NCBI GenBank assembly: GCA_016703765.1
Contig: JADJBL010000007.1
Coordinates: 124,001-188,000 of the forward strand
Length of the DNA: 64,000 nt
Reading direction: 5' to 3'
Source: Saprospirales bacterium
GTDB taxonomy: Bacteria > Bacteroidota > Bacteroidia > Chitinophagales > Saprospiraceae
Position 1 is the stretch's first letter; every line of letters starts with the position of its first letter. Position numbers and translations under genes: made by a program. The notes beneath the pieces were generated by a model, which saw only the letters and a list, made by a program, of their open reading frames with translations, searched no databases and was not told the DNA's origin. Positions 46,792 to 56,371 of this stretch are shown in pieces.

Positions 46792-48367
46792 CGACGAAGC
46801 CTGTTTCCAGAGGGTCAAGATGCTCCAGCAGGAATCCAAAAAAGAAGGGACCGTGCTTGAGGTAATAGGGGATGAAGTTGTCGAACCGCTCCTGAAGTCC
46901 ATTCCCAGGAAATAACTTTTCTTTTACAGCCCTCAATTGGCCCAGTTCGGTTTCAAAACGCTGTTTTTGCGCCCGGAGCAGGCGAATTTCCAATTGTTCC
47001 AGCATTTTCCCCTGCTTCGCTCCCTCTGCAAGCACTGCGCCCACCAGGGTGGGATCGATGCCCCTGGCCCTTTCCGAGATATCTTCAAACATCTTTGTCA
47101 GGATATTTCTCTCTCCGGCCAGGCTTAACTCCATATCAGACCTGGCGTGAACCCAGCTCTTAATCAACTCCTCGGCATCTACCATCAGCTCATCCAGGCC
47201 CACTTCCAGCTTTTCCATGCGCCTGGCGGAGTTGGAGTCGATCCATAGAACGGAGTTGCGCCGCACCAGGACCGGAAAATTGAGCCCGAAATACTCGAAT
47301 TGCTTCTTCCGCTCCAGCCAGTAGGCAATTTCCCCGCCTCCTCCGATGTAGGCCAGGTTCGGCAACATGCTTTCCTGGTATAGGGGCCGCATAACGACAT
47401 TGGGGCTGAACCGGTCGGGATGCGCCTCCAGCTCGGTCATCATTTCCTCCTCCGAAAAACGCAGATCCGTGTTTACCACCTCGAAAAAATCTCCCTCCCG
47501 AACAATCCTTTCCCGTGCGTTTTCCAGAAGGTAAAACAGGTTGATGGGCCGGGCATAGGCCTGAGCAGGAAATCCGAGGGCTTCGAGTTCGGCCTGTGTT
47601 TGTTCCACCAGGCCCTGGGAGGCCTGTTCCAGCAATTCCCTGCGCATGAAGGGGATGAAATGCCGCTTTAGCTCCACGTGGTCCATATTCAGGACCAGCA
47701 GCCCCTGATCCTTGAACAAGCTATTGACGAAATACTGCATGCCTTCGCCATAGCTCTCGTGCCCCGTAAAGGCCGTTTTTAAAAGGGCCCAGAACTCCCT
47801 GGCCCGCTCCGAATCGCCGAGCAGGCCGTGCAATTGATCGAGCACGGGAATCAGCTCTTTAGCGCTCATCCGCCCGACGGAACCGCCCGATCGGGTTTCC
47901 CAAACCAGCCGGCGGCCGAAAAGATTGGCGTGGTTGACCTCTTCAAAGTCGTGGTCTTCCCCACCGGAGATCATCACCGGTACAAATTCCTTTCCGGGAT
48001 AGGCCTCCCGAAGTTTTTTGGCCAGGTTGATGGTGGAAACGATTTTATAGATAAAAAATAGAGGTCCGGTAAAAAGCACGGGTTGGTGGGCCGTGGCGAC
48101 GGTAAAAGTGTCGGGGCTCAACAGGGCCTTGATGTGGCGGTCGGTTTGCTCGCTCCGTTCGAGGCCGGCGTATTGCTCCTCGACGACACGCACCAAAAGC
48201 TCCCTCGGGATTTCTTCCCGGGATTTGTCCAGCATGACCTGCCCGAAGGCCTTCAGATCTGCCGGATATTTGAAATAGGGAGAGAGGGCGGGGTCGCGAA
48301 GCGTATAAGCCCGGTCGCGGGCTGAAAAAAACGGGATTTGGTCGAAGGGCAGTGGGTTAACGGTCAT
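46778..48367 (-). CDS. bshC: Bacillithiol synthase BshC (putative cysteine ligase)
   Basis: 529 residues from ATG 48367 ([19 protein letters not shown] is the normal N-terminus). Family blocks include [39 protein letters not shown] and [15 protein letters not shown]. BshC completes bacillithiol, a low-molecular-weight thiol. The 3' end overlaps accD by 14 bases on the opposite strand. bshA and bshB are not in the window. Confidence 0.95.
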   Translation of the reverse strand: MTVNPLPFDQIPFFSARDRAYTLRDPALSPYFKYPADLKAFGQVMLDKSREEIPRELLVRVVEEQYAGLERSEQTDRHIKALLSPDTFTVATAHQPVLFTGPLFFIYKIVSTINLAKKLREAYPGKEFVPVMISGGEDHDFEEVNHANLFGRRLVWETRSGGSVGRMSAKELIPVLDQLHGLLGDSERAREFWALLKTAFTGHESYGEGMQYFVNSLFKDQGLLVLNMDHVELKRHFIPFMRRELLEQASQGLVEQTQAELEALGFPAQAYARPINLFYLLENARERIVREGDFFEVVNTDLRFSEEEMMTELEAHPDRFSPNVVMRPLYQESMLPNLAYIGGGGEIAYWLERKKQFEYFGLNFPVLVRRNSVLWIDSNSARRMEKLEVGLDELMVDAEELIKSWVHARSDMELSLAGERNILTKMFEDISERARGIDPTLVGAVLAEGAKQGKMLEQLEIRLLRAQKQRFETELGQLRAVKEKLFPGNGLQERFDNFIPYYLKHGPFFFGFLLEHLDPLETGFVVIRE

Positions 48368-48393
48368 GAGGGGATTTGTTTTTCTGAAAATGC

Positions 48394-48428
48394 TTGACGG
48401 GCCTGAATGTTTAATTTTCCTATCTTTG
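48394..48428 (+). promoter_or_regulatory. Putative Bacteroidota promoter for the CRTAC1-mnmH-selD operon
   Basis: TATCTTTG at 48421-48428 fits TAnnTTTG and lies 24 bases before the ATG. TTG at 48394 could be the -33 element with a 24-base spacer, one or two bases longer than usual. Confidence 0.45.
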
Positions 48429-48452
48429 TGGCCCATTTAAAGCGATGAAATT

Positions 48453-50627
48453 ATGCGTTTTTCCAGCTACTATTACCTTTTTCCGTCGATCCTTTTATTG
48501 GCTTTGTTATCCTGCAAGGGACAGACGCCCGTCGAGGGGCAAAAAGAAGGGGATTCTCATGCGAAGATGGTTTTCATCCTGGACAGTATGGCAAACAGGG
48601 CCTTTTATATGGATAATTTCCTGATGAACGATAAGCATATCGAGCACTGGCGCGAAAAGGTAGCCCTGGGAGGAGAAGAACGCCCGGATAAGTATATGCA
48701 ATACCGGTACAAAATGGGCAATGAGATGCTGAATGCCGGGCAAACCGGCAACGCGATTCAGGAGTTTACCGATCTGATCAAGATGAAACCGGAGAAAACG
48801 CTCTACGACCTGCTGGCCATCAGCTATATGCAGGCAGGGGAGAGGCAAAGCCGAAAAGACAACCCCAGCTCGGCATCGAGCATAATACCGGTTACTCCGG
48901 AAGGCTGGCATCGAAATACCCTTGGCACGGAAAGCGCCGCCAAAATGTACCTGAAGATCCTGCAATCCTTTCCCAACGACATTCAATCCCGCTACCTGCT
49001 CAACCTGGCCTACATGCGGCTTGGGCAATATCCCCTCGGCGTTCCGGAGGCGCACCGGATTCCCCTGGAAGCTTTTTCACCGCCGAATCCGGGTTTTCCG
49101 AAATTTAAGGAAATCGCGCCCTCGGTAAACCTGGCGCCCACCGGCCATTTAGGCGGGGTGTGTATGGAAGACTTTAACAACGACGGCCATCTCGACCTGT
49201 TCATCTCCTCCTCCGGAATGAGGGACCCGTCCCGGCTCTTTTTTGCCAACGGCGACGGGACTTACAAGGAAGCTACTGAAGCAGCCAATTTAAAAGGTAT
49301 AACGGGCGGTATCAACGCGATGCACGCCGATTACAACAACGACGGCTGGGAGGATATCCTGATCCTCCGGGGCGCCTGGCTGGACAGGGGAGGGAGGCAA
49401 GCCAACTCCCTGTTGCGCAACAATGGGGACGGCACCTTTAGCGATGTGACAATAAATGCCGGAATTCTCTCCTTTTACCCCACCCAGGCCGCAGCATGGG
49501 GAGACCTGAACAACGATGGCTGGCTCGATCTTTTCATCGGAAACGAATCAAAAGGGGAAGGAGAGAAGCGCCAGTCCTATCCCTGTGAGCTGTATGTGAA
49601 CAACGGAGACGGCACTTTTACCAATATCTCCGCCCAAACTTCCCTTAATTTCGAAGCCCTTGTAAAAGGCTGCGCATGGGGCGACATCAACAACGATGGC
49701 CTGATCGACCTGTATGTTTCCGTGCTCAACGGCCCCAACAGGCTTTTTCTCAACCTGGGAGGCACCACTTTTTACGACTGGCGCTTTGAAGAAATTACGG
49801 CACAGGCAGGGGTTCAGGAACCCTTAATGAGCTCCCTAACCTGGTTCTTTGATTACAACAACGATGGGTTTCAGGATATTTTCGTAAGCGGTTACGACGG
49901 AAAACACCTCACCGAGGTCGGAAAAGAGTATGCTTCCGAACTCCTGGGCCTTCCGCTGGAATCCGAAACGCCGAGACTATTCCGGAACAATGGCAACAGC
50001 ACGTTTACCGATGTGGCCGGGGAGATGGGTATCAAAAAAGTGATGTACGGCCTGGGAGGCAATTTTGGAGATCTGGACAACGACGGCTGGCTCGACTTTT
50101 ACGTTGGAATGAACTCTCCCGATTTCCGGGCGCTGATGCCAAACCGGATGTTCCGCAACATCGATGGCCAAAGGTTTGAAGAGGTGACCCTCAACGGCTT
50201 TGGATATGTTCAAAAAGGAAGCGGCATCGCCTTCGGAGATATGGATAATGACGGAGACCAGGAGATATACTGCGTGACCGGCGGTTTTTACCAGGGCGAT
50301 GTTTCGGAGGGTCTGCTGTTTGAAAACCCCGGATTCCAGCGCTCCTGGCTCACCCTCACCCTGGAGGGAAAGACCTCCAATCGAAGCGCGATTGGCGCCC
50401 GGCTCCGCATCATTTTCAAAGAACAAGGCGGCCGGGAAAGGGTAATTTACCGAACCATCGGCACGGGAGGCTCATTCGGCTCGGCAAGCTTGCAGGAGGA
50501 GATCGGACTGGGAAATGCCGTGGGAAATGTTTCGCTGGAAGTAAGTTGGCCCGGTGGAACCAAACAGGAATTCAAATCGCTGCCCATTAACGGGCATATC
50601 CGGATCAAAGAAGGGGAAGGCAAATAA
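48453..50627 (+). CDS. CRTAC1-family FG-GAP/VCBS repeat lipoprotein
   Basis: 724 residues with a lipobox (LLALLSCKG). A TPR-like helical section (about 60-190) is followed by a beta-propeller of at least seven FG-GAP repeats with calcium-binding loops (DFNNDGHLDLF, DYNNDGWEDIL, DLNNDGWLDLF, DINNDGLIDLY, DYNNDGFQDIF, DLDNDGWLDFY, DMDNDGDQEIY) and a C-terminal ASPIC/UnbV domain. Probably a surface adhesion or binding protein. It precedes mnmH by 7 bases, so it is co-transcribed with the selenouridine genes for no evident reason. Confidence 0.88.
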   Translation: MRFSSYYYLFPSILLLALLSCKGQTPVEGQKEGDSHAKMVFILDSMANRAFYMDNFLMNDKHIEHWREKVALGGEERPDKYMQYRYKMGNEMLNAGQTGNAIQEFTDLIKMKPEKTLYDLLAISYMQAGERQSRKDNPSSASSIIPVTPEGWHRNTLGTESAAKMYLKILQSFPNDIQSRYLLNLAYMRLGQYPLGVPEAHRIPLEAFSPPNPGFPKFKEIAPSVNLAPTGHLGGVCMEDFNNDGHLDLFISSSGMRDPSRLFFANGDGTYKEATEAANLKGITGGINAMHADYNNDGWEDILILRGAWLDRGGRQANSLLRNNGDGTFSDVTINAGILSFYPTQAAAWGDLNNDGWLDLFIGNESKGEGEKRQSYPCELYVNNGDGTFTNISAQTSLNFEALVKGCAWGDINNDGLIDLYVSVLNGPNRLFLNLGGTTFYDWRFEEITAQAGVQEPLMSSLTWFFDYNNDGFQDIFVSGYDGKHLTEVGKEYASELLGLPLESETPRLFRNNGNSTFTDVAGEMGIKKVMYGLGGNFGDLDNDGWLDFYVGMNSPDFRALMPNRMFRNIDGQRFEEVTLNGFGYVQKGSGIAFGDMDNDGDQEIYCVTGGFYQGDVSEGLLFENPGFQRSWLTLTLEGKTSNRSAIGARLRIIFKEQGGRERVIYRTIGTGGSFGSASLQEEIGLGNAVGNVSLEVSWPGGTKQEFKSLPINGHIRIKEGEGK

Positions 50628-50634
50628 CTAGCCG

Positions 50635-51669
50635 GTGGCAGAAAAATTGGACATAGCAGGGTTTTTGAGGCTTTCCGCAGAGCGCAAGGTGCTGGATGTG
50701 CGAACCCCTGCTGAATACGAACAAGGACATATACCAGGGGCCATCAATTTCCCTCTGTTTTCCAACGAAGAACGAGCCGAGATCGGTACCCTTTACAAAC
50801 AGGTGAGCCAGGAAGCAGCTTTCCGTCGCGGCCTGGACCTGGTGGGGCCCCGCATGTCGATCATGGTATCGGAGGCCGAAATAATTGCTCCGGAGAAAGA
50901 TGTTTTGGTTCATTGCTGGAGAGGGGGTCAGCGCAGTGGAAGCGTGGGCTGGCTGCTGGAATCGGCGGGGTTTAAGACAGCGCTTTTGGAAGGAGGCTAC
51001 AAGGCATACCGGCGTTTTGTCTTAAGCGCTTTTGAGGCCCCGCCTCAGAAATTCCTGATCCTCGGCGGGCCGACCGGTTCCGGAAAAACGGAATTGCTCC
51101 GAAAGATGGAAGAATTGGGAGCACAGGTGGTCGATCTGGAAAAGCTGGCCAACCACAAAGGTTCCGCCTTTGGAAGCCTGGGCGAGGAAGATCAGCCCTC
51201 CTGCGAACATTTTGAAAACGAACTCGAACGAGCGATCCGGGCGCTCGATCCCGCCCGACCCATCTGGATGGAACACGAAAGCCGGGGCATAGGACGGGTA
51301 TTCCTACCGGATGCTTTTTGGAAGCATTTGCAGAGCTGCGAACTGGTATTGGTCGATCCGGGCAGGGATGCCCGGTTGCAACACGTCCTGGCTGTCTACG
51401 GGAGCTTTGAGGCTGACATGCTGAAATCCTGCTTTACCCGCATCGCCACCCGGTTGGGCGGCCAGCATGTCAAAGCGGCCTGCGAGGCCATCGACGCCGG
51501 CGACATCCCCAAAGCGGCATCCATCGCCCTTGATTATTACGACAAATCCTATTCCCATCACCTGGGAAAATACCCCCATTCCTCCGTCAGATGGCTTTCC
51601 ATTGAAGGCTTGAGCAGGGAGGCTGCTGCCATGCAGTTGTTGGAAATGGAAAAATCCTTTCAAATATGA
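50635..51669 (+). CDS. mnmH: tRNA 2-selenouridine synthase MnmH (SelU)
   Basis: 344 residues: N-terminal rhodanese domain with catalytic Cys in [19 protein letters not shown], and a C-terminal P-loop domain ([15 protein letters not shown]). It replaces sulfur with selenium at U34 of tRNAs thiolated by MnmA, which is also in this window. The start is GTG 50635. It overlaps selD by 4 bases (ATGA), the source of its selenophosphate. Confidence 0.95.
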   Translation: MAEKLDIAGFLRLSAERKVLDVRTPAEYEQGHIPGAINFPLFSNEERAEIGTLYKQVSQEAAFRRGLDLVGPRMSIMVSEAEIIAPEKDVLVHCWRGGQRSGSVGWLLESAGFKTALLEGGYKAYRRFVLSAFEAPPQKFLILGGPTGSGKTELLRKMEELGAQVVDLEKLANHKGSAFGSLGEEDQPSCEHFENELERAIRALDPARPIWMEHESRGIGRVFLPDAFWKHLQSCELVLVDPGRDARLQHVLAVYGSFEADMLKSCFTRIATRLGGQHVKAACEAIDAGDIPKAASIALDYYDKSYSHHLGKYPHSSVRWLSIEGLSREAAAMQLLEMEKSFQI

Positions 51670-52703
51670 ATGCCTTTCTGCTCACTAAATTCAGTCATGG
51701 GGCGGGCTGCGGTTGCAAGATTGCGCCGTCGGTCCTGAACTCCATCCTGCATCACGTCGAAAAGACCCATTTCCCGGGACTCCTCGTAGGCAACGAGGAC
51801 CGGGACGATGCCGCGGTGCTGGACCTTGGAGATGGAACGGCCATCATCAGCACTACCGATTTTTTCATGCCCATCGTCGACGATCCTTCCGATTTTGGAC
51901 AGATCGCGGCGGTCAATGCCATCAGCGATATCTACGCCATGGGGGGCACGCCGATCCTGGCCATCGCCATCCTGGGCTGGCCGGTCAACCAGATCCCGCC
52001 GGAAATCGCAGGACAGGTGGTGGAAGGCGGCCGGAAGGCTTGTTCGGAAGCGGGGATACCCCTTGCAGGCGGCCACAGCATCGACAGCCCGGAGCCGATC
52101 TTTGGGCTGGCGGTTACCGGGCGCGTCCCAATCGAACATCTCAAGAAAAACGGGGGAGCCAGCGCCGGTTGCCGCCTGTTCCTCACCAAGCCCCTGGGGG
52201 TAGGCATCCTGGCCACGGCCCAGAAAAAAGGCCTGGTCGAGCCGGCGCACCTGGAATTAGCCCGCCGCTCCATGCTGACGCTCAACAAAGCCGGCGAACG
52301 CTTTGGCAAACTCCCTTACATCAAAGCCATGACCGATGTGACCGGATTCGGATTGCTGGGGCATTTGCTCGAAATGTGTCAGGCCAGCCATACAAAGGCC
52401 TGGTTGCAGATGGACATGGTTCCGACCTTTGATATAGATATGTTGCGCCACTACCTGGCCAACAAGTGCATTCCCGGCGGTACGCTCCGCAATTGGGACA
52501 GCTACGGAAAAATGATAGGGGATTTGACAGAGGAACAGCGTTACCTGCTTTCAGACCCCCAAACAAGCGGTGGCTTGCTCGTGGCGGTGGAAGAGGACTC
52601 CGTAAACGATTTTCTGAAGGAAAGCTCCTCGATGGGGCTCCGGCTGGAGAGCTTCGGGCGTTTGGACAGCTATGCGGGGGGGCCTTTTATAGAACTGAAT
52701 TAA
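51666..52703 (+). CDS. selD: Selenide, water dikinase SelD (cysteine form)
   Basis: 345 residues making selenophosphate. The active-site loop is [14 protein letters not shown], with Cys where selenoprotein versions have selenocysteine. ATP and metal ligands are in [32 protein letters not shown] and AGGHSID. It is coupled to mnmH. With no selA, selB, selC or in-frame UGA genes nearby, selenium is used here at least for tRNA modification. Confidence 0.96.
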   Translation: MNAFLLTKFSHGAGCGCKIAPSVLNSILHHVEKTHFPGLLVGNEDRDDAAVLDLGDGTAIISTTDFFMPIVDDPSDFGQIAAVNAISDIYAMGGTPILAIAILGWPVNQIPPEIAGQVVEGGRKACSEAGIPLAGGHSIDSPEPIFGLAVTGRVPIEHLKKNGGASAGCRLFLTKPLGVGILATAQKKGLVEPAHLELARRSMLTLNKAGERFGKLPYIKAMTDVTGFGLLGHLLEMCQASHTKAWLQMDMVPTFDIDMLRHYLANKCIPGGTLRNWDSYGKMIGDLTEEQRYLLSDPQTSGGLLVAVEEDSVNDFLKESSSMGLRLESFGRLDSYAGGPFIELN

Positions 52704-52705
52704 GC

Positions 52706-52795
52706 GGTAATAAGTTTATAAGGTAATAAGATAATAAGGTATTAAAAGTCAATAACTTATTACCTTATTACCTTATTACCTTATTACCTTAATAC
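52706..52795. repeat. Inverted array of GGTAATAA/TTATTACC units
   Basis: Left arm of degenerate GGTAATAA copies and right arm with five regular TTATTACC copies, forming a long imperfect hairpin. It starts 2 bases after the selD stop and ends 3 bases before the stop of the convergent gene. Same unit family as 22632-22686. Confidence 0.85.
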
Positions 52796-52798
52796 CTC

Positions 52799-53683
52799 CT
52801 AGGGATTCCTAATCACAATATCCCCAAACGAAATCTTCACCGAAATGAGGGCTTTTTCCCTGGCCGGGGTAAAAGTGGCCCTTTTCATGGCCGAAGTATT
52901 CTCTAGGTAATTCATTTTCAGATCAGTAGGTACTGTGATACTTCCGTAATGGGCGGTTAGCGTATAACCGTACACGGTGGGGTGGGGGTCGAAGAAATAC
53001 ACATCCGATTTTTCGGCGTCGATGTTCAGTTTCAGGAGGCTGTCGTCGGAAAAAAGCTTGATGATGCCGTAGGAAGATTTGATATCGCAGGCCCCGCTGA
53101 CTTCGCGAAGAGTCACATCCGAGCGGCGGGCATCTATTTGGAGGTTGCCGCAGATGCGCTCGCCGAAAACATCTCCGAAGCGGGTTTGGATAAACAGATC
53201 GCCGCTCATATCCTCCAGGTAGATCTTTCCAAATTCGGATTGAAGGCGGAGCAGGTTATTCAGGTTGCTGATTGTGGCGTTGCCGAAATGGTTTTTAAGG
53301 TAAACGGGGCAGTCCTCGGGCAGGTGAACCGTGTAGATCGCCTTGATCTGCGATTCGGTTTTGGGCTGGCCGATATCGGGGGAGATATAGTTGCGGAAGT
53401 AGATCATTTTCCCATGCTGGTCGATGCTGTATTTCATCGCATTGATATCCCGTTCGGCTATTTTGCGGTCGGGGTGTTTGGACACCAGTTCCAGGATCAC
53501 GCGGACCGAGTTGTTCTGCCAGGTTTCCACGATGATCTCGGCTTTTTCGCCTTCGATATTCACCTCATAACCAGGCACATAGGGGAGGGTTTGTTCAATG
53601 GTTTTTGTAACTACCTGGAGGGGGGTCTGAGCTACGCTTAGGAAGGGTAGGAGAGCGAAAATAATGGGCTTGTTCACTTTCAT
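52799..53683 (-). CDS. Exported DUF4097-like beta-helix protein
   Basis: 294 residues from the second in-frame ATG, with a signal peptide (MKVNKPIIFALLPFLSVAQ). The body is a run of short beta rungs (FGNATISNLNNLLRLQSEFG, KIYLEDMSGDLFIQTRFGDV, AHYGSITVPTDL, ISFGDIVIRNP) as in DUF4097 adhesin-like proteins. It is last in an operon after an ECF sigma factor and its probable anti-sigma factor, so it may be their envelope sensor or target. Confidence 0.75.
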   Translation of the reverse strand: MKVNKPIIFALLPFLSVAQTPLQVVTKTIEQTLPYVPGYEVNIEGEKAEIIVETWQNNSVRVILELVSKHPDRKIAERDINAMKYSIDQHGKMIYFRNYISPDIGQPKTESQIKAIYTVHLPEDCPVYLKNHFGNATISNLNNLLRLQSEFGKIYLEDMSGDLFIQTRFGDVFGERICGNLQIDARRSDVTLREVSGACDIKSSYGIIKLFSDDSLLKLNIDAEKSDVYFFDPHPTVYGYTLTAHYGSITVPTDLKMNYLENTSAMKRATFTPAREKALISVKISFGDIVIRNP

Positions 53684-53704
53684 GTGCAACCGGAATTTCA
53701 GCGA

Positions 53705-54328
53705 TCAGATAAAGTAGTCTAATATTTGTTTCAAAAGGGCTGTGCGTTGCCGCTCGATTTCAGTTAATTGGCCGATCAGGTCGACGTCGGTTCCGAATTT
53801 TCCAAGTGCTTCCTCGAGGGAAATCTTGGCCTCCGTCAGCTCGTCCAGTTCCGCCTGCAAGGATTGCATATCCGGGTTGTTGCAAGTGAAGGCAGAACCG
53901 GCACAGAGGCGGTTGATCATTTCAAAGGCGTTTTCATCCTGTTCCCAGTCCCGCTGCAGGAGGGAGGCGTCCACTATTTCCCTGGAGTAGGAGATCGAGA
54001 CTACGCCTTCTCCGGTGGAACCCACCGATTGGAAAGGCTGGAACAGCCAAAACAGCCCGGCGAACGTAGCTGCGATGCCGGTTGCCCAGGGCAACATCCG
54101 CCTTAGGGGAAGCAACCTGGCGGAAGGGGCAGCCTGCTTTCGGGAAAGGCCGGATTCAATCTGGTCCCAGACGGAGTCGGGAGGCTGATATTCCGGGAGT
54201 TGATTCCATGCCGCGCTGGCGGGCAGGGAAAGGGATTTGTCGATCTGCTCCCAAACCTCGGCAGGCGCCTGGTATTGAGGCAATTCGGCAATAAGCCTTG
54301 CAAGGATGTCTTTATTTTTATCCCGCAT
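53705..54328 (-). CDS. Probable membrane anti-sigma factor with N-terminal internal repeat
   Basis: 207 residues: cytoplasmic N-terminus, one transmembrane helix (about 82-100, MLPWATGIAATFAGLFWLF), and an exported C-terminus with a coiled-coil end (LQAELDELTEAKISLEEALG). The N-terminus holds two copies of a roughly 20-residue unit (LPQYQAPAEVWEQIDKSLS and LPEYQPPDSVWDQIESGLS). It lies 16 bases after the sigma gene, so anti-sigma function is inferred from position and topology; no zinc motif (HxxxCxxC) is seen. Confidence 0.7.
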   Translation of the reverse strand: MRDKNKDILARLIAELPQYQAPAEVWEQIDKSLSLPASAAWNQLPEYQPPDSVWDQIESGLSRKQAAPSARLLPLRRMLPWATGIAATFAGLFWLFQPFQSVGSTGEGVVSISYSREIVDASLLQRDWEQDENAFEMINRLCAGSAFTCNNPDMQSLQAELDELTEAKISLEEALGKFGTDVDLIGQLTEIERQRTALLKQILDYFI

Positions 54329-54344
54329 ATGGAAAAGATTTGGA

Positions 54345-54911
54345 CTAGTATCCGTAAGCCTGAAGGGTTTCTCTCAGGCGTTTTTTTGCGTAAAAAAGTT
54401 GGGATTTTGAGGTGCCCACTGAAATTCCCATCAACTCGGCTACTTCTTTATGGGCATATCCTTCAATCTCCACCAGGGTAAAAACTGTTCTGTAGCCCGT
54501 TGGGAGGTCCATGATTGCCTTTTCTAGGTATTCCGCATTGGAGAACACGCTCCAATCCATTTGCTCGGGGGCCGGTGTATTTTCCAGGGGTTCTATAAAG
54601 AGCTTGTTGGTCCGGATTTGGCTGTATGCCGTTCTGATGAGGATCGTTTTAATCCAGGCCCCCAGCGTGGATTCCCTTCTAAAGGAGCCCAAATGCCTGA
54701 AAACCTTTAAAAACGCCTCCTGTAAAACGTCTGCTGCCTGTTCAAAATCACCTGTGACGCGGTATGCCAGGGTAAACATTGCTTGTTTATACCTGTCGTA
54801 TAATTCTTTTTGGGCCAGTCTGTTTTCCGCCAGGCAGGCATCTACAAGTTCGATCTCAGACATGCGGGCGGGCGGTATCCGGTCTGCCAATGGTTGCGAT
54901 TGTATTTTCAT
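54345..54911 (-). CDS. ECF-type RNA polymerase sigma factor
   Basis: 188 residues from ATG 54911 (a later ATG at 54863 is also possible). Region 2 is ELYDRYKQAMFTLAYRV with DVLQEAFLKVFRHL; region 4 is LPTGYRTVFTLVEIEGYAH with AELMGISVGTSKSQLF, a helix-turn-helix. Regions 1.1 and 3 are absent, as in ECF factors. It leads an operon with the anti-sigma and DUF4097-like genes. Confidence 0.93.
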   Translation of the reverse strand: MKIQSQPLADRIPPARMSEIELVDACLAENRLAQKELYDRYKQAMFTLAYRVTGDFEQAADVLQEAFLKVFRHLGSFRRESTLGAWIKTILIRTAYSQIRTNKLFIEPLENTPAPEQMDWSVFSNAEYLEKAIMDLPTGYRTVFTLVEIEGYAHKEVAELMGISVGTSKSQLFYAKKRLRETLQAYGY

Positions 54912-54946
54912 AAAGGAAGGGGAAAAGCCCCCTGCGGTTGTACGGG

Positions 54947-55579
54947 TCAAAAGAAATAGCCCAGGGTGGCGACGAAGCGCGTCGGACTTTCATCGAAAGC
55001 GAAGTCCTTTCCAAAGAGCTTTATATGGTCGCCGAAGCGGGAGAAGTTGCCTTCGTAGTTGAGTTCCAGCCAAAGTTTCCAGATATCCAGGCCAAGCCCT
55101 CCCTGCCAGCCGAAGCTGAGATCCTCGAAAACCTTTTCATAGCCTTCGATCTCGTCGAGCTGGCTTTGGCAGCCCAGGAAAACATGCCCCGTGGGGCCGG
55201 CTTGCAGGCGGAGGGGGCCGAGTTTATACCCGATCAGAAAGGGAATGTCCAGATGTTGGTATTTTTCGCGAAAGACCTTTTCCCCGAAACCTCCGTTGAG
55301 ATCCTGAACCCGGAAGTCCACGCTGCTGGAATTGATGTACAGTTCCGGTTGAAGGAAAAATTTTTTGATCGGGATGCGAAGCGCCAGTCCTGCGTGTATC
55401 CCGTAGTTGGCACTTTCCAGTTTCATCAGCAGGTTTTGTGCACCGGTATTGTCGGTAATGAGCAGATCGGAAGGATCTACTTCCGTGGTGCTCATGCCGA
55501 GGCCGATTCCCAATTTTACCTGGGCGGTGAGTGAAATACTCAGGAGGAGGAGGAGGGAAAGAAGAGTGGTTCTAAACAT
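54947..55579 (-). CDS. Small outer membrane beta-barrel protein (PorT-like)
   Basis: 210 residues from ATG 55579, signal peptide MFRTTLLSLLLLLSISLTAQ, then barrel strands (VKLGIGLGMSTTEVD, ANYGIHAGLALRIPIKKFFL, VATLGYFF at the end). It fits the outer-membrane-barrel family 2 that includes PorT. It is 35 bases upstream of the sigma gene, so it could be the first gene of that operon and part of an envelope-stress set. Confidence 0.75.
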   Translation of the reverse strand: MFRTTLLSLLLLLSISLTAQVKLGIGLGMSTTEVDPSDLLITDNTGAQNLLMKLESANYGIHAGLALRIPIKKFFLQPELYINSSSVDFRVQDLNGGFGEKVFREKYQHLDIPFLIGYKLGPLRLQAGPTGHVFLGCQSQLDEIEGYEKVFEDLSFGWQGGLGLDIWKLWLELNYEGNFSRFGDHIKLFGKDFAFDESPTRFVATLGYFF

Positions 55580-55717
55580 AGTTTGGGTGTGTTTCGCCTG
55601 CATTAACGATTGAAAATGGAGGAATGATACTTTTCAAAATTAACCATCTTTAAAATTAACCGTTTTTTAACGAGGGAGGGGATGGATGGATTCTGTATTT
55701 TGCGTGATCAAATTTGA

Positions 55718-56371
55718 ATGGAAAAGGCCATGGAAGTAAAACAGGCGGAGTATATCGGGAGCTTTGTGAGACAGGACCATTGTCCAAAGGATGAAAAACC
55801 CGAATACGCTTTCATCGGCAGATCCAATGTAGGCAAGTCCTCGCTGATCAATTACCTGGTCGGCCGCAAAGAGTTGGCTAAAGTTTCCAAAAAACCCGGC
55901 AAAACTCAAACCCTGAATTATTATCTGGTCAACCAGGACTGGTATCTGGTCGATTTGCCCGGGTATGGGTACGCAAAGGTGTCGCAACAACAGCGTGCCT
56001 CCTGGATGAAAATGATCGAATACTACCTGAGCAAGCGCGAAGTGCTCCAATGTGCTTTTGTATTGCTCGATGCCAACATCCCGCTTCAGGCCAATGACCT
56101 TCAGTTTATGAACTGGCTGGGCCAGAAACAAGTCCCTTTCGTAATCGTTTTTACCAAATGCGACCGCTCCTCCAAACTTGCCCTGGATAAAAACCTGAGA
56201 AACATCCGCGCCCAGCTTTCCGCTCATTGGCAAACCCTGCCCGAGCAGTTTATAAGCAGTGCCTCCAAGAGCAAGGGGCGAGAGGAAATCCTCGAATTTA
56301 TCGACGGGATCAACCGCCAATATTTTGATTTTCAGGCCGAAAACCCCGGCCCTCCTAAAAACCAAGTATGA
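55718..56371 (+). CDS. engB: Ribosome biogenesis GTPase EngB/YsxC
   Basis: 217 residues. G1 is FIGRSNVGKSSLINYL, G2 region KTQTLNYYL, G3 DLPGYGYAKVS, G4 VFTKCDRSS and G5 SSASKSKG. Essential GTPase for 50S assembly. The stop overlaps the acyltransferase start by 4 bases (ATGA). Confidence 0.96.
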   Translation: MEKAMEVKQAEYIGSFVRQDHCPKDEKPEYAFIGRSNVGKSSLINYLVGRKELAKVSKKPGKTQTLNYYLVNQDWYLVDLPGYGYAKVSQQQRASWMKMIEYYLSKREVLQCAFVLLDANIPLQANDLQFMNWLGQKQVPFVIVFTKCDRSSKLALDKNLRNIRAQLSAHWQTLPEQFISSASKSKGREEILEFIDGINRQYFDFQAENPGPPKNQV

